NCBI RefSeq assembly: GCF_905220365.1
Contig: NC_061135.1
Span: forward strand, 9,763,501 to 9,827,500
Source of the DNA: Vanessa cardui
Lineage: Eukaryota; Arthropoda; Insecta; Lepidoptera; Nymphalidae
DNA length: 64,000 nt
Reading direction: 5' to 3'
Part shown: positions 1 through 11,339 of the stretch, in pieces
How positions within the stretch are numbered: the first letter of the stretch is position 1
Layout: each line of letters opens with the position of its first letter
Program-made: the position numbers and the translations under genes
The notes under the pieces: generated by a model
Seen by the model: only the letters and a program-made list of their open reading frames with translations
Told to the model about the DNA's origin: nothing
The model's database searches: none

Positions 1-638
1 GAGGAGTGCTCGAAATGGGGTCGAGTGGATCGACTCGTGATATACAACGAGCGTCAGAACGAGGACGACGACCCCGCACACGCCAACGTTAAAATCTTTG
101 TCCAGTTCGCCGAGCCCGAAGGTGCGTATCGCTATACCGTATATCCCCATAGTCAGGACAACGAATGTCGCGTTTTGCTAATGTATGTAGTAACTTCAAA
201 AGAAAAACTCTTGCAGACTTTTTGCTGGATGTGTATATATAGCAATTGTCATGGTAATTAGTTAAACTGTATTCAACTGTACACAACAATATTACAAAAT
301 TATAATTTATACTAATATTATAAATGTGGCAGTAACTCTGTCTATCCGTCTGTCGCTCTTTCACGACCAAACCGTTGAATAGAGTTTGATGAAATTTACT
401 ATGAAACAAATTTGAACTCCAATAAGCTACGTTTTTTACCTAGCACAATACAACCAACGCTCTAAATCGCGAGTACCATACTCTAGTATACCACAATTGA
501 ACATATGACCACGCTTGCGTCACCACAGAGGCGGGCGCGGCTGCGGGCGCGCTTGACGGGCGCTACTTCGGAGGCCGGACGGTGCGCGCTGCCCTCTACG
601 ACCAGGACCTCTTTGACCACGGAGACCTCTCGGGATAG
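1..638 (+). CDS. hfp: half pint / PUF60 splicing factor, last two coding exons (5' part outside window)
   Basis: Two exons join in frame: 1-121 (40 codons plus one base) and 529-638, ending at TAG 636-638. The intron 122-528 starts GTGCGT, ends CACAG, and splits a Glu codon in phase 1. Together they encode the C-terminal half of a U2AF homology motif (UHM). Visible features are the strand VKIFVQF, then LDGRYFGGRTV with the Arg-Tyr-Phe that matches the UHM R-X-F ligand-binding loop, and the terminal stretch LYDQDLFDHGDLSG, which fits the conserved YDQ-F-DLS ending of PUF60 and Drosophila Hfp. In that family the protein binds poly(U)/3' splice-site regions with U2AF and modulates alternative splicing in the nucleus; the UHM binds partner ligand motifs. 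The RRMs and the start lie left of the window. A track beginning at base 25 that reads past 121 is intron read-through. The family call is secure; orthology to hfp is inferred from the C-terminus only. Confidence 0.88.
122..528 (+). other. last intron of half pint with a decayed repeat insert
   Basis: Intron between the two half pint exons. From about 311 it contains a fragment that starts ACTAATATTATAAATG and continues through text like CTTTCACGACCAAACCG. It is the reverse orientation of the RTE-like tails seen at 40.5 and 44.3 kb. No coding content is seen. Confidence 0.55.
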
Positions 639-759
639 ACTTCACGTCGCAACGTCTCGAATCACATTCTTACTTTTAATATAACGATACGCCCCTGTAA
701 CGTTTTTTATTCTCCTGATTTTATTGTATGTGAAATATGACTTTTTTTTATTTTTGAAT

Positions 760-765
760 AATAAA
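760..765 (+). promoter_or_regulatory. poly(A) signal for half pint
   Basis: AATAAA lies 122 bp past the half pint stop codon in a T/A-rich 3' UTR. A second AATAAA follows near 823. Either could be used. Confidence 0.5.
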
Positions 766-1666
766 TAATATTTATTAGAATTTTGTATTCCATCGCTTTT
801 TTGGAAAGGTCATGTGACAGTAAATAAACTAGTAAGTAAGATGTAACATTACAATTCCTAACGGATTTAAATATCATCAATTGTATTATTTATTAACCCA
901 CACATTAAGCTTCATCATCATACTCCTGCCCTTATACCAATTTTATTTGGGATTGGCATAGCATGTCTTCTCCTTCCATACTTCTCTGTCAGACGTCATC
1001 GGTAAATGTTAAGGACCATTCATTTGCCAAGTCCTTACACAGCAAGATTTAAATACATATTTTGTTCAAAATATATTCTAAACTAAGAAGCCCAAACAAA
1101 TGCTAAATAAATTTTTTTAGTCAGACTTCATCAACTAAACGATTATATCAAGTTAGGTATGTAATTTTCTACATTTTTTTGTTCCGCTTCGTTTTAATTC
1201 ACTCGCAAAGATTTTTTAAACGTTAGTTCGCCACATCAACCAACTTAAAAAAATAAGCAGTTACAATGGCATAATTAGTCTTCGTATCCCAATGCAAAAA
1301 AATTAATTGCAGCTGATTTTTATTCTCACGTCTGCAGTTTTTTAATAAAAAAAAATAACGATATGCATACCCTCATCATCATTACGTTGTTGCAGAACTA
1401 TCGATAATTTGAATATCGATAATAAAACTATTCAGGATTTCGATAGTATCATTTTGATCGATACTGTCGATAGTCCTAAGTCTCTGAACGGTGTCTTTTG
1501 AAAAGGATAAAGACGACGTCAAAATTTTAGTTAATGTTTCTTGAATCGAGGCCCTGATTTATCATCGAATATTGTTATTTCTTTGAAAAGCCTCTTTGGA
1601 CCGATTTCCAAAGTCCGGTCATATGTAAATTAGAGGGTATATTACCTACATACAATAAAGTAAAGT

Positions 1667-1915
1667 AAATTTCCCACTACTGGGCTAAGGTCTCCTCTTC
1701 CATTAAAGACAGGTTTTGGAACATATTCTACCACGCTATTCCAAAGCGGGTAGGTGAAATGCACATGTGGCAGAATTTCTATGAAATTGGGCACATGCAG
1801 GTTTCCTCACGAGATGAATTGTAAACAAAAAATAAGCATACATATATAGTGGTGCTTGCCTGGGCTTGAACTCGAAATCATCAGTTAAGATGCACGCGTT
1901 TTAACCATTGGGCCA
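1667..1915 (-). repeat. tRNA-derived SINE, family A, reverse copy
   Basis: Reading the minus strand, the copy begins with a tRNA-like head: an A-box-like stretch (TGGCCCAATGGTTAAAACGCG) and a B-box-like stretch. It continues through the family body (CCTGCATGTG, AATTTCATAGAAATTCTGCC) to the end near TAGCCCAGTAGTGGG. The same body recurs at 21360-21671, 40756-41062 and 58930-59216. The copy is diverged and lacks the GTT-repeat tail. Confidence 0.75.
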
Positions 1916-2207
1916 TTTCAGCTCTCATTACACTAATGATTTTTTCATAATCAAAGTAAGATGCTCTAAATGTATTAATTTAAAAACAAATATAATTAAA
2001 GTTATTATGATGCTATATAAAAATACAGTATCTTTAGAAAGTCATTCTACCGAAAATAACTGACTATCGATCTTAAAAAACTATAAGATACTAAAAGTTA
2101 AAAGTAATGTTTTTTTGTAATACTATCGACAGAATCAATATCGAAAGAGTGTCGATAGTGAACTATCGATATACAACACTATCTCATTATCATTAGATAG
2201 TACCTAC

Positions 2208-2470
2208 AAAACAAAGTCGCTTATCTGTCTGTATGCTTAGATCTTTAAAATTGCGCAACGTATTTTAAGCATTACAGCATTTATTCGTATCCTAATTAAA
2301 AACCTTTAATACATTGTGCATTTATTTGATCGATATGGCTTTTTACGGAAAATAAATGATTTTTTTAAAGTTATTACAGATTTAAAACTCGGGGCATAGT
2401 GGTTTGTGTTGTCTAAGCTGTGATGGTTGGAAGACATTCTGTAGTATATTTAGTATCAGAATTGCGCCGC
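2208..2470 (-). repeat. decayed copy of the AAGTCGC...GTATATTTAGTATCA repeat family
   Basis: The left end reads AACAAAGTCGCTT and the right end reads TTCTGTAGTATATTTAGTATC, followed by a TTGCGCC remnant of TTGCACCC. Better copies lie in the palindrome at 24.4 and 26.9-27.1 kb and at 28.0-28.2 kb. The middle is strongly diverged. Confidence 0.5.
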
Positions 2471-3282
2471 AATAAATTCATACAAAAAATGAATTACTAC
2501 CTACTGACATCAGTAACACATGTTGCCTTAATCACAGAATGCATTTGGTGGAGAGTCAATTGACTGAAAACCGGCAGCGGTCAAGCAACCTGAATACGTA
2601 GGAATGCGCGAGGTCTGTCACCTTTCACGCCAAAAATTATTGCTGCAATAACGCCGCAAAATCAATACAAATGTAATGTTTTGCTGTTGTTTTAAGGCTC
2701 TATTTAAATTTCAGCTGTTTTTTATCAAACTAGTCTCACAGACCAAAGGTCAAAATGACTTTAAAAGAATATGCACATAACTATTCGACTTCATAATGGA
2801 CAAATAATAATTCACAGTAACATTAATTATTTAAATAAAAAAATAATTGATAACAAAAATGGCAGATTTTCAGTCTCAGAAATTGTTTCACTAACGCAAC
2901 CTTCGCAGATGTACGAGCGCTTTTTTTTTTAAATTTCGCTACAAGGTATTGACGTAATAGCCTTGTTTAACAACATTACAATTCCATTCTAGTGTTTTAA
3001 AAATCGTAAATTTCTATACAATTATTTCATATAAAAATAAATAATAATCTACTTAATTATCTTTTCGTCATTTGTTTTTACGTTTTATTTCCATTTTTTT
3101 TATATAAATCTGATATTTTCAAGACAACTCGTACTTTTTTGTTAACCCTAAGGGAGAACAACGAGGAGTTCAAAGACTTTGTTATCCCAGAGAGGGTAAC
3201 ACTTATTAACGAAAGTCCGCTGTAAACAGCATGACCAAATTACTTATAAGTAGTAATTTTTCTGTAAATCCGACATTGAAAT

Positions 3283-3420
3283 GTCTTACTAATATTATAA
3301 ATGCGAACGTTTGGATGGACGGATAGGTGTTCATTACACAATCATGATCGAATGTATAAGGATCTGAATTAATTTTGGCTCAGCGATATTAGTAAACAGC
3401 AAATATACCTGACACATGCA
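3283..3420 (-). repeat. RTE-like 3'-tail fragment
   Basis: It starts CTTACTAATATTATAAATGCG and is followed by text matching the reverse of the tails that end ATTTATAATATTA at 40.7 kb. These are short dispersed remnants; assignment to RTE is by general resemblance to lepidopteran repeats, not by search. Confidence 0.4.
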
Positions 3421-4053
3421 CGGAACTTTCCAATCAAATTAATTTAGTAGCGAATATTTTGATGTGTAATATAGGATAAATAATTACTTACTAAAGATTT
3501 ATTGAACATGTAGCGCCATCTTGACGCTTGATATTTCCAGTAATATTCGATTTTTATGATTGTTATGATTAGGGATACCATAGTGAATAGGTACCTACTT
3601 GAATTTATGAAATAAACTTCCTTTTTTAAATATCTCATTTGATATACCTACTACTTCTAAAATTACTGTTCAAAGTGTAAAACGCAATTAACTTATATCC
3701 GTGACATTTTTAAAATGAATTGATGTGTTGTTGTGATTAGATTTGATATTTTGTGATAAAAATAAACAACACTTTTGATTATTTTTCTGTATACAGAAGT
3801 TATCGATAACAGGCAAGTACCTACTTGATTATATTTGTTAATTTTTTTTATACGTCTGTAATAGTTTTTGGAGCCTTTTGAAAGCCCCTGGAACTAAAAT
3901 TTTCATTCCAACTATGCAATACGTGGGCAATTAATATTGATTATTAAATAAATGGACTAAATAGATTACTATTATTGCATAGCGATTCTAATCAAAACGT
4001 ATCTTATAAAAAAATGTTAAGATTGATTTGTTTATAAGTAGACTAATAATATC

Positions 4054-4300
4054 CGACCTCCCTGGTCGAGTGGTGTGTACACCGGTTTTCATGGGTACGC
4101 CACTCCGAGGTCCCGGGTTCGATTCCCGGCCGAGTCGATGTAGATTACCATAAGTTTTCTATGTTGTCTTGGGTCTGGGTGTTTGTGGTACCTTCGTTAC
4201 TTCTGATTTTCCATAAGACAAGTGCTTTAGCTACTTACATTGGGATCAGAGTAATGTATGTGATGTTGTCTCATATTTATATTTATATTTATAATATATT
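4054..4300 (+). repeat. tRNA-derived SINE, family B (Metulj-like)
   Basis: The head resembles a tRNA with internal Pol III promoter boxes: an A box near TGGTCGAGTGG (4063-4073) and a B box GGTTCGATTCC (4117-4127). The body runs through TTGTCTTGGGTCTGGG and ATTGGGATCAGAGTAATG to an AT-rich ATTTAT tail. A reverse copy with the same body lies at 35800-36081. No anticodon arm of a functional tRNA is evident, so I call it a SINE and not a tRNA gene. Metulj is a butterfly SINE name; that link is from memory. Confidence 0.75.
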
Positions 4301-5548
4301 TTACCCAAAACAAGTTTATTTAATTTTCCAGAGTTTTATATTTATACAAACATCACAACAACAGTGGCTTAATTGTCGGCTTAAGCTAGATTAAGATAAA
4401 ATAGCCTGTAATGTAGAAAATACACAAAAAAATATATTTCGCATATTTATCCATTTTAAACTATGTTTGTTTATTAATTGAAGTCGCTTTATATGTCACT
4501 AATATAACGAGTATGATCGTTTATGAAGTGCAAACTTCATAATCACACACCTTATCTCTCATAAAGCAAACTCAACGCTAGCCGACTTATCTTTGCGCGT
4601 ATTATATGAGTGATATAATTTTTTAATTTGTGTATATTATATTATAATGATACGCTTCAGCTGTGCTGTACAATAGCTAGTTAATTTCATAAAAAAGTAT
4701 CTTATCTATATACATAAAATTATAATAATATATGTGTTTAGATAATATTTTTTTTTCGTAACTCGTTCACACGTTGTAAATGCAAAAACAACGATCCACG
4801 GCAATTTGCAATTTATAATAATATTTATTATTAATTTATAGTTAATATTTGCTTGCCTTTAAAAATAAACTGAAAATGCTATATCTCATTTAACTCACTT
4901 CTATTTTGACTTTATTTCCTATATATTTTCACAAATATTAAATTATTTTCACACTTTATAAATACCTACATATCAAGGAAATAAAACAAACATATAAGAA
5001 ATATACCTTTTAGCTTTATTTAATTGTACTTAAACTATTTAGTATATACATATGTTTATTACTTTTGTTTTACACTTAAAAATATAACTGATTCTGTCTT
5101 AAAATATACAAAATAAACAATAATCGTTAACTTATTTTTGTCTAAGGAATATTTCTTAGACGGGATATATTTTTTTTGGAATCATTCAAGGCTAAAATTC
5201 TGTTAACAAAAATTTAAATATGGAAAATTAAATATTTGGTAAATAGTCTGTTATATTTAAGAAATAAAATATGCCGAGTCTACACATCAACTAACTAAGT
5301 ATGTTAAGTGGTAACATCGTGAATATGAAAAATATTTTTCTGTACAATGTTCCTAGTTAGTTGACGACTTTTGTCTTATTTTAGGTACAGTAGGTACTCT
5401 ATAATTATACCATTTCTACACGATGTTTTTTTCACGAAATGTCGTTCCTATTAATCCAAATCACAAATATTTTTCATGATGAATGCGTGATAGATCCAGG
5501 AATTAATTATAATGGAAGAATATTTTTTTTATGCGAACCAAGCTTCCT

Positions 5549-5727
5549 TCAGCTTCTAGCCTTCCTCTCTAGGAACAACAGTGGCAGGCCACCTTTCACT
5601 GTTTGTACGATACCCGAGGTGGGGTTAACTATTGGGTGCCGTATCGTAGAGGGTGCTGGTCGCACGGTGAAACGTGACAACACTGCGGCCAGCCCGGCCA
5701 ACGACTGCATCAGGCCGAGTCGCTCAC
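5549..5727 (-). CDS. CYP6AE-like: P450 gene 1, exon 2 (C-terminal 58 residues)
   Basis: It begins after CAG with GT GAG CGA, completing the split Gly codon, and reads GERLGLMQ onward, the helix L just after the haem cysteine. It ends ERKARS then TGA. An ATG-initiated frame from 5740 is an artefact that starts inside the intron. Confidence 0.9.
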
Positions 5728-8700
5728 CTGGATGAAACACACAAATCGATTTATATCAATCCAATCAAAATAAACATTATTCAAATAGGATATTAAAAAA
5801 TACTCTTTAAAGGATATTGACAAAAAATGGTATGGCCCCAAATTGTTAAGCAATTTCTAAGTCAGGTCGTGAGTTTTACGACTAAAATTAGTGTAATAAA
5901 CTTTGGTATTTATAAAATTGTAGTGTATGCGCCTATTGCAATTGTGAATTAAAATGATTAATAAATATACCAAAATATCGATGTTTGCATTCTATTTTCA
6001 TTATAATTTTACAATTGTATATCCTTAAACTTATCATAAATGATAAGAAGTTAACTCTATATATAACTCTAGATTTAAAAATATAGTCCAGTATTTACAT
6101 TTCTTTTCGGACTATCAACAATTATTTATATATCTAATTATTAAATGATTACAAGTATACCATCAATTAATGACAATTTTTTGGTAGAAAATAATGTTTT
6201 TTTGCGTTTCTTAGAACCTATCCGTGAATGGCAAAGAATTAAATATTTGTATATTATTATACATAAATATTATAAATTTTATATATTAACACATGACCGT
6301 ATTGTCCTGTCAATGTTTTGTATTGTTTAATAAATTTTGTTTTATTTATTTACGAGCAGGTTTTTACTGCAATTGCTGTAGCGGTGATCAATATTGCCAG
6401 CGTTGCCATTTTGACGACTGAACTTTTTAAATCATTTATTATTGTTTGAAATCATAAATTGTAATTATAATATACAAAAAATAATACTCTTGCCTTATAT
6501 TGATTGACCTTTAACTATATTAAATGTAATAGAACAAATTAACAAAAAATGTTCCACCCTTGGAATTAGGCTTTGTAATTGATGCTCATTATTTGCCTTA
6601 ATATGATATATAATATAATATTGATATTACATTATATATAATAATGACAATACTTCTTAACTTGCAACCCAAAGTCAAAAAGTCAAAAGTTGTTATTTCG
6701 TTAACCGATACCTCCGACGCATTACATTTTTTTGTGTTCTAATATCGATTATGATAGTAAAAATAACCGCACATTTAATATTCAAGGTCAAATTTATAAA
6801 AAAATGATTTATGTTTTTTACATCCTTTGTAATTGTATATTAATATTAGAGGAAATCGTTTGTTACAAAAGTTGTAGGCCTTGAAAAATTAATAAATTTT
6901 TGATGAATTCTATTTTCGTTTCAAGCCAAATGTTCCTCAGAAAAATGCGATAATGCACATATTACTATGGGTACATAGTATAAACAATCCGAAGTTGCGG
7001 AGGCGAGCGTTGGCGCTTCCGATTTTAATACGCAAGGTCAGAGTCATCACGTCACGATGCGAATTGAAAAAAATGAAGTTTCGATTTTAATATAGTAATT
7101 TTGACATTAAAATCAGTCAGAAAATTCTCCAATCGTTGTTCATCTGCTTGCTACCCGAGCCCTTCCCCACCTTGCATCATAAAGATAACAATAGACCGAG
7201 GTAGACAATATTTTTGTAGTTTGAGCTATTTTACGACTTCATAAACAAGTTTCGGCAAGCTCTGATAATATTTGCATTTTACGCCTAATGACTCTATCTC
7301 GAAAACTTATGGACCAAAACTGACAATAATTTTAATACCTAAAATTTTGCGGTTTTTTTTTTCTCTAACAGCAACATTTTGCAAATAACTGAAATAACAT
7401 TATTACATTATCATTGTGAAATTAAGTATTTTAAGTAATAATTAATACGTAACACTGGTTACTCGTCGATAGGGCTTTGGCAAGCCTTTCTGGACATGTA
7501 CCACCGATTTATCAAATGGTCTAATATCAAACAGCATTATTCAATATTGTTCCGGCTTGTAGCCTGAGTGAGCCACTGCAGCTACAGACACAAGGGACGT
7601 AATTTTTTAATTCCCGTAGTTGGTGGCACATTGGTGATGATTGAAATTGATAGCCCGTTTGGTCATCCAGCTAACTATATCATAAAATAATACTAGATAC
7701 TACAACACCTGAGATTAACTGCGACGATTCGTAGCCAAACCGGTACATATTTTTTGCGTAGTTATATACATTTATTTAATATTTCAATGTGATATCGCAA
7801 GACTTACCAATACAAGCGCGTGGTCCAACACCAAATGGTAAGTAAACATATTTGTTTTCAATATTAAAATTACTCGGATCAAATCTTTCAGGGCGGAATT
7901 CAGTCGGATTATCAAAGTACTTAGGGTCGTTTTGCATTGCTTGAATAGGTATTATTACTCTTACTCCTTCATCAATGGTTAGATTTATATCTTCGAAAGT
8001 GTACTTTTTAGCAGACTCTCTTATCAAAAAACCAAGTGAAGGAAATATTCTCATTGCTTCTTTAAATGTCCATTCTAGGTAATGCATTTCCTTTATGGCG
8101 TCATAGCTTAATTTGTTATCATACCTTTCCAATACTCTATCAATGTCCTCTTGTACCTTATTTTGTACATCAGGGTGATGAGCTAGTTCGTGTAGGGTAA
8201 AACTGGTTGCTGAGGACGACGTTTCGAAACCAGCAGCGAAAAAGACAAATACTTGAGCCGCCATGAGATCCTCATTCATTTCTAAAGTAGCGATTTCTGG
8301 TTTTCCATCTGGTTTTATTTTTTCTATCGAGTCACCAACAATCGTGCCTTTTTTCTTACATTCAAGCAAAAGATCTATGAAGTCGTTTCTACCAGACGGT
8401 TCGTAGTTTCTTTGTCTTAGGACTTCGTTTACTAGTTGATATATTCCTTTTTCCACGCGAGTCATAAGTTTTAATTTGTTGAAAATACGGGGAAAGAGTT
8501 CTTTTAAAATAACGATAAAAATTTCTTTAGGTCCCGCTTGAAATATAGTAGCACCAAGTTTTCTGAAAGCGGAGTCTTCCTCTTTGAGTGAGTCGGAATC
8601 AAGTCCGAAGCCGCAGGCGCCAATGAAGTCAGTGGTGTATCGTGCCATAAGATCGCGTGCGTCGATCTCCTGTCCTCCGGCAGCGGCGTTGAGTGCCCTG

Positions 8701-9170
8701 GCCTGCAGTCGTTCCGCTCGTTCCACAATTAGTGGAAACATAGCTTTTAGTTTACCACTGGTAAAGGCGGGCGTTATGCGCTGACGCAGTAACCGCCAAA
8801 GGTCACCGTCTGCGAAAAATAAATTCCGAAGCAGAGGTTCTATCTCATCTGTATTCCTGTTCAGTCCACGAGGATAAAAGGTAGCAAAGTCTGTTGTGAG
8901 TATTCGTTTGGCAATATCAGGGTCCCGTATAACAAGTTCAGGACGAGATGCTCGGTAAAAGCCTACCACTTTCTCATTTGGATACTTCCAGTACATCTCC
9001 ACTGCCAGCTGGCATACACTTTGTTGCATTAAATAATTTCTCGTATTGTTACCGAAAAAGAGTACTGGCTTGTCATGTTTAACTTGTTTTCGTTCCCAGT
9101 ACTTAAAGTTTCTTGTCCCGTATAAGTATAGAACTAAAACCACAATCAACACTATTATAACCGCGAGCAT
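5549..9170 (-). CDS. CYP6AE-like: CYP6AE-like cytochrome P450, gene 1 of the array (513 aa)
   Basis: Coding join on the minus strand: exon 1 9170-7808 and exon 2 5727-5549 (TGA). The intron 7807-5728 (2080 bp, GTAAGT...CAG) splits the Gly455 codon in phase 1. Key sites: hydrophobic N-terminal anchor (about 2-18) followed by a basic linker, WRLLR helix C 125-129, AGFET helix I oxygen-activation motif 313-317, EAMR (ExxR) 371-374, PERF 427-430, and haem loop FGVGPRACIG 446-455 with ligand Cys453. All are intact. Family members are ER-bound monooxygenases that take electrons from NADPH-P450 reductase; CYP6AE members are known for detoxifying plant allelochemicals and insecticides. The substrate here is unknown. 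The motif wording (FFADGDLWRLLRQR, KLKAMFPLIVERAE) matches CYP6AE by memory; CYP6B is the alternative. The start is the first ATG after a shared leader, and the length is normal for CYP6. Confidence 0.92.
7463..7660 (+). repeat. dispersed repeat family C, decayed copy in intron of P450 gene 1
   Basis: Landmarks TAGGGCTTTGGCAAGCC, TTGTTCCGG, GTGAGTGAGCCA, ACAAGGGACGTAA and TTGGTGGCACATTG occur in the same order as in the well-preserved copy at 18046-18335. Confidence 0.7.
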
Positions 9171-9344
9171 GTTGTTGTCTTAAATAAGACTTGCACAAAA
9201 TTTATACTTATTATACGATTGAAGTCTTAAGGCGAATAAATACAACAACAAACTAGTGTAGAATAAAAATAGCAGTGGGGAGCGCGCGAACACAAGCGCG
9301 GACTCAAGTATACTAAGTTGATCACAGACCTCGTCGGAAACGAC

Positions 9345-9354
9345 TATATATATA
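9345..9354 (-). promoter_or_regulatory. TATA box and core promoter of P450 gene 1
   Basis: TATATATATA sits 175-184 bp upstream of the ATG on the minus strand, inside GCTATATATATAG. Downstream are GTTTCCGACGA, CTGTGAT and ACTTAGTATACT, shared with one or both sister genes. An initiator-like TCAAC lies about 35 bp from the TATA start, near 9319. The transcription start is inferred. Confidence 0.65.
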
Positions 9355-11339
9355 GCGAATCATAACGCGTACTCATAATATGTAGCGAATGATAATGTGT
9401 TGATGCGTACTTCAATTAGATAAGATTTTAACTTGGCTAGTCTAAAGTTAATTGATAAGTCTGTCTGATATAAAGTTATAAATGTAAGAAAATGATAGGC
9501 TGTATTTTTAGATATTATCATCAGTTTGTTGTCAGAGATAATCGTATTAAAATCACTCATAAAAATAAGAGATAATGCGATGCAAAGTATAAATTTATAG
9601 AACTTAATTCTAGTAGTCTATAAGTATTTTTAAAGTATAAACATTGTATTAATATTTCTGAGATTCAAAAGTTCATTCAATAAAAGTTACAGTAGCAGTT
9701 AAATGTAAATATCTACTGGACGAATTTAAAATGTACTTGTATGTTATGTACTTTATGTACTTTATACACCGTATTTAAGTGTTTATATTTTCGGGGTCTA
9801 GTTCGTTACTGCCTCAGATCCTGAGATCAGATCTTCACCACCAAGCACGATAGGTATAAAATATAAAATAAGCCTCATACAACATGGCCATCGTCACAAA
9901 ACCGTTAAGTTATTGCGTATTTGTGCTATGAGACTAATAATACAAATATTTGGAAGACGTAATATGTTTTGTTTTGATTTTTTATATGATTTTACTAAAT
10001 TTTGTTTAATAGTTATGTGTTTTTAAACTTGAAAATAGTAGCAAACTCGTAAAGGTGTTAAGATCTACGTACTAAAAAATCCGATTGTTTAAAATATAAA
10101 TTTTACCTAACTCATTAATAAATTTGAGTAATTTGTTAAAATACGAAATTTTACTTCACTATACGTCGTACGTTCTCTACAGAGGTAAACGTATTTATTT
10201 GAAACGTTCACCTATAGTCGAATAAAAAACCAGCTAATAAAAAAAATATGTAATCAAGAAGGTTTAGTCATAAAACGATTATAATAATACGTATTTACAT
10301 TCTTACTTTTTATAGCAGTTCAGACTTTAGACCGAAGCCAGAACACGATTTAAAATTACAAGCATTATATAAACGAATATATCCGTAGATAACTATTAAT
10401 TACATTTTTAGAGTACTTTTTACTATATGAAATAATCATTAAACGTAAAAGATAGACATTCGTTGTATCGTTTTGCATTAATTTGTATATTTAATATACA
10501 CTTAATAAAAATATCACAATTTTTTGTTCCTTCAATGAGTACCAAATGCATAATCGTTTTTATCATTGAGCAGACGATACAATATCCAAAGTAACAAAGC
10601 GATTATGATATCGGTCAAATAGATTAGTTAAGCGTCAATCAGAATTTGTGAATGTATCTCTACATTACTTTTTAGAAAAACAACAACAATGCTTATTAGA
10701 ATAAAGATCATTCTGGTGTGTCATCTCTTAACCGCTTAAAACTTATTTAAAAAACCAATGATATTCTAATAAACAGATATGTTATGTATGTATGTAGTAT
10801 GGGTACTAAACAACAGAAAAAAGTGTGCCGCACCGGCGACCGTTTATTTTACATTTCGTTACAAGTAAAAAGGATAACTTGATCAAAACAATAAGTAAAA
10901 GGGATAACTACATGTTTTAATTACGCAAAACGTATTACTACATAATTATGATGCATTATAACGTATTACTGGCATAGTTACGATGAAAACGACTAAAGGC
11001 AAACGTCCCAATTAGGACGTTTTCTAGTCTACACTTTTTGCGCATTAATGACATATCAGTTTACTAGAACATCATTGTAAAAAACGGAATAGCTTGATCA
11101 CGTCTCAAATTATTTTGATTTTAATTATATACAATTTACCGTCCATTAAGAGACACAGTAGCAGATGCATTATTAATAATATGCGCACACATCAATTTAG
11201 TAAATTACGTGACTTGCATAATTTACTCAACCATTATTAAAAGGATGATGTATTCATATGAAATAGTTCGTTATCGTACTGATGATAGTTATACTGTAAA
11301 AACCATAAGATATTTTCAGTGAATAGCATCCAAGCACTT

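Larger units (their letters stand above)
640..5548. other. intergenic stretch between half pint and the P450 array
   Basis: About 4.9 kb with no supportable gene. It holds a dispersed repeat fragment at 913-1010 (text like CCTTCCATACTTCTCTGTCAG, recurrent in lepidopteran DNA), clusters of ATCGATA-like sites at 1393-1480 and 2063-2175, a SINE at 1667-1915, a decayed repeat at 2208-2470, an RTE-like fragment at 3283-3420 and a second SINE type at 4054-4300. Small open frames here (3444-3638, 4161-4394) lack exon-like composition or lie in repeats. Confidence 0.6.

Noticed and set aside
4054..4140. tRNA gene candidate (A and B box present)
   Set aside because: No proper anticodon arm or acceptor pairing can be drawn, and the sequence continues into a SINE body that recurs at 35.8-36.1 kb.
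8504..8784. ORFs on both strands within P450 gene 1 exon 1
   Set aside because: Shadows of the P450 reading frame; the same shadows recur at matching places in genes 2 and 3.
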